Shown: positions 4,994-5,392 of the stretch, one piece after another
Numbering within the stretch: position 1 is the first letter of the stretch
How the letters are laid out: each line of letters starts with the position of its first letter
Assembly (NCBI GenBank): GCA_002307905.1
Contig: DBUL01000221.1
Span: 10,611-16,002, forward strand
From: Rhizobiaceae bacterium UBA1291
GTDB taxonomy: Bacteria; Pseudomonadota; Alphaproteobacteria; Rhizobiales; Rhizobiaceae
DNA length: 5,392 bases
Direction: 5' to 3'
The notes under the pieces: generated by a model
The model's input: the letters and a program-made list of their open reading frames with translations, nothing else
The model's database searches: none
What the model was told of the DNA's origin: nothing
Translations under genes and position numbers: made by a program

Positions 4994-5392
4994 ATGACAA
5001 AGAGCCCGGCCAAGGCCAAGCCCCAGAAGAGCCCTGCCGACTGGTGGCGTGGTGCCGTCATCTACCAGGTCTATCCGCGCTCGTTCCAGGACACGGATGG
5101 CGACGGGATCGGCGACCTCAAGGGGGTGACGGAACGGCTGCCCTATATTGCCTCGCTGGGGGTCGATGCCATCTGGCTTTCGCCCTTCTTCACCTCGCCC
5201 ATGGCAGACATGGGCTATGACGTGTCCGACTATTGCGACGTCGATCCGATGTTCGGCACGCTTGCCGATTTCGATGCTCTGATGACGGAGGCCCATGCGC
5301 TGGGCTTGAAGGTTATCATCGATCAGGTGCTGTCGCATACTTCCGATCAACACCCCTGGTTCAAGGAGAGCCGGGCGAGCCGCGACAACCCC
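4994..5392 (+). CDS. Alpha-glucosidase, GH13 family, C-terminus missing
   Basis: First 133 residues of a GH13 enzyme that releases glucose from the non-reducing end of alpha-glucosides (maltose, sucrose or isomaltose-type substrates). It has no signal peptide, so it is probably cytoplasmic and acts on imported sugars. A lysine/proline-rich start (1-14) leads into WWRGAVIYQVYPRSFQD (17-33). The loop DTDGDGIGDL (33-42) is the calcium-binding-type turn of oligo-1,6-glucosidases. GVDAIWLSPFFTSPMADMGY (56-75) then YDVSDY (75-80) contribute the start of the (beta/alpha)8 barrel and the -1 subsite Asp76. Conserved region I is DQVLSH (110-115) followed by TSDQHPWF (116-123). The nucleophile and acid/base lie beyond the right edge. 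Full length is usually about 540-560 residues. AGGAG at 4984-4988, five bases before the ATG, is a strong ribosome site and settles the start. Family certain; substrate range and genes downstream unknown. Confidence 0.94.
   Translation, partial: MTKSPAKAKPQKSPADWWRGAVIYQVYPRSFQDTDGDGIGDLKGVTERLPYIASLGVDAIWLSPFFTSPMADMGYDVSDYCDVDPMFGTLADFDALMTEAHALGLKVIIDQVLSHTSDQHPWFKESRASRDNP

Noticed and set aside
4452..4997. 181-codon plus-strand frame running antisense to the glycosyltransferase start and through the control region
   Set aside because: No family resemblance or ribosome site, and it crosses the divergent promoter region and ends at the alpha-glucosidase start.
1..5392. A wholly new defence, mobile or RNA-based system
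   Set aside because: All coding space is accounted for by known families, with no transposase, integrase, repeat array, retron-like or toxin-antitoxin gene visible.

Overview
This G+C-rich window looks like chromosomal DNA from an alphaproteobacterium of the Rhizobiales, most likely a Rhizobiaceae member (Rhizobium, Agrobacterium, Shinella or a relative). Support comes from the alphaproteobacterial type of Der GTPase (second P-loop GRPNAGKS, first G4 motif NKSE), a rhizobial-style CTATAT -10 element, and the gene set itself. The genus call is inference. I see no insertion sequence, tRNA, rRNA, CRISPR array or phage gene.

Layout from left to right: (1) the N-terminal two-thirds or so of an exported polysaccharide deacetylase-like protein on the minus strand, cut by the left edge; (2) divergent from it, an NnrU-family polytopic membrane protein; (3) a hairpin-containing gap, then a membrane-anchored TPR-like protein of the YfgM type followed 38 bases later by der, the ribosome-assembly GTPase; (4) convergent with der and only 17 bases from it, a GT4 glycosyltransferase on the minus strand; (5) a 308-base divergent control region; (6) the first 133 codons of a GH13 alpha-glucosidase on the plus strand, cut by the right edge.

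The genes are mostly housekeeping and envelope functions. The TPR protein and der form a likely two-gene transcription unit, which resembles the enterobacterial yfgM-bamB-der cluster without bamB. The glycosyltransferase resembles diacylglycerol glycosyltransferases such as SqdX and the Agrobacterium Agt enzyme.

The most interesting signal is in the control region upstream of that glycosyltransferase. A good Pho-box-like element (CTGACAT, 4 bases, TTGTAAC) faces the gene, with a CATAAG -10 element exactly 10 bases downstream, the geometry of a PhoB-activated promoter. A weaker third half-site continues the 11-base phasing. Together these suggest a phosphate-starvation-induced glycosyltransferase that replaces membrane phospholipids with phosphorus-free glycolipids. 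This is inferred from sequence alone. It would fit known rhizobial physiology and is not a wholly new system.
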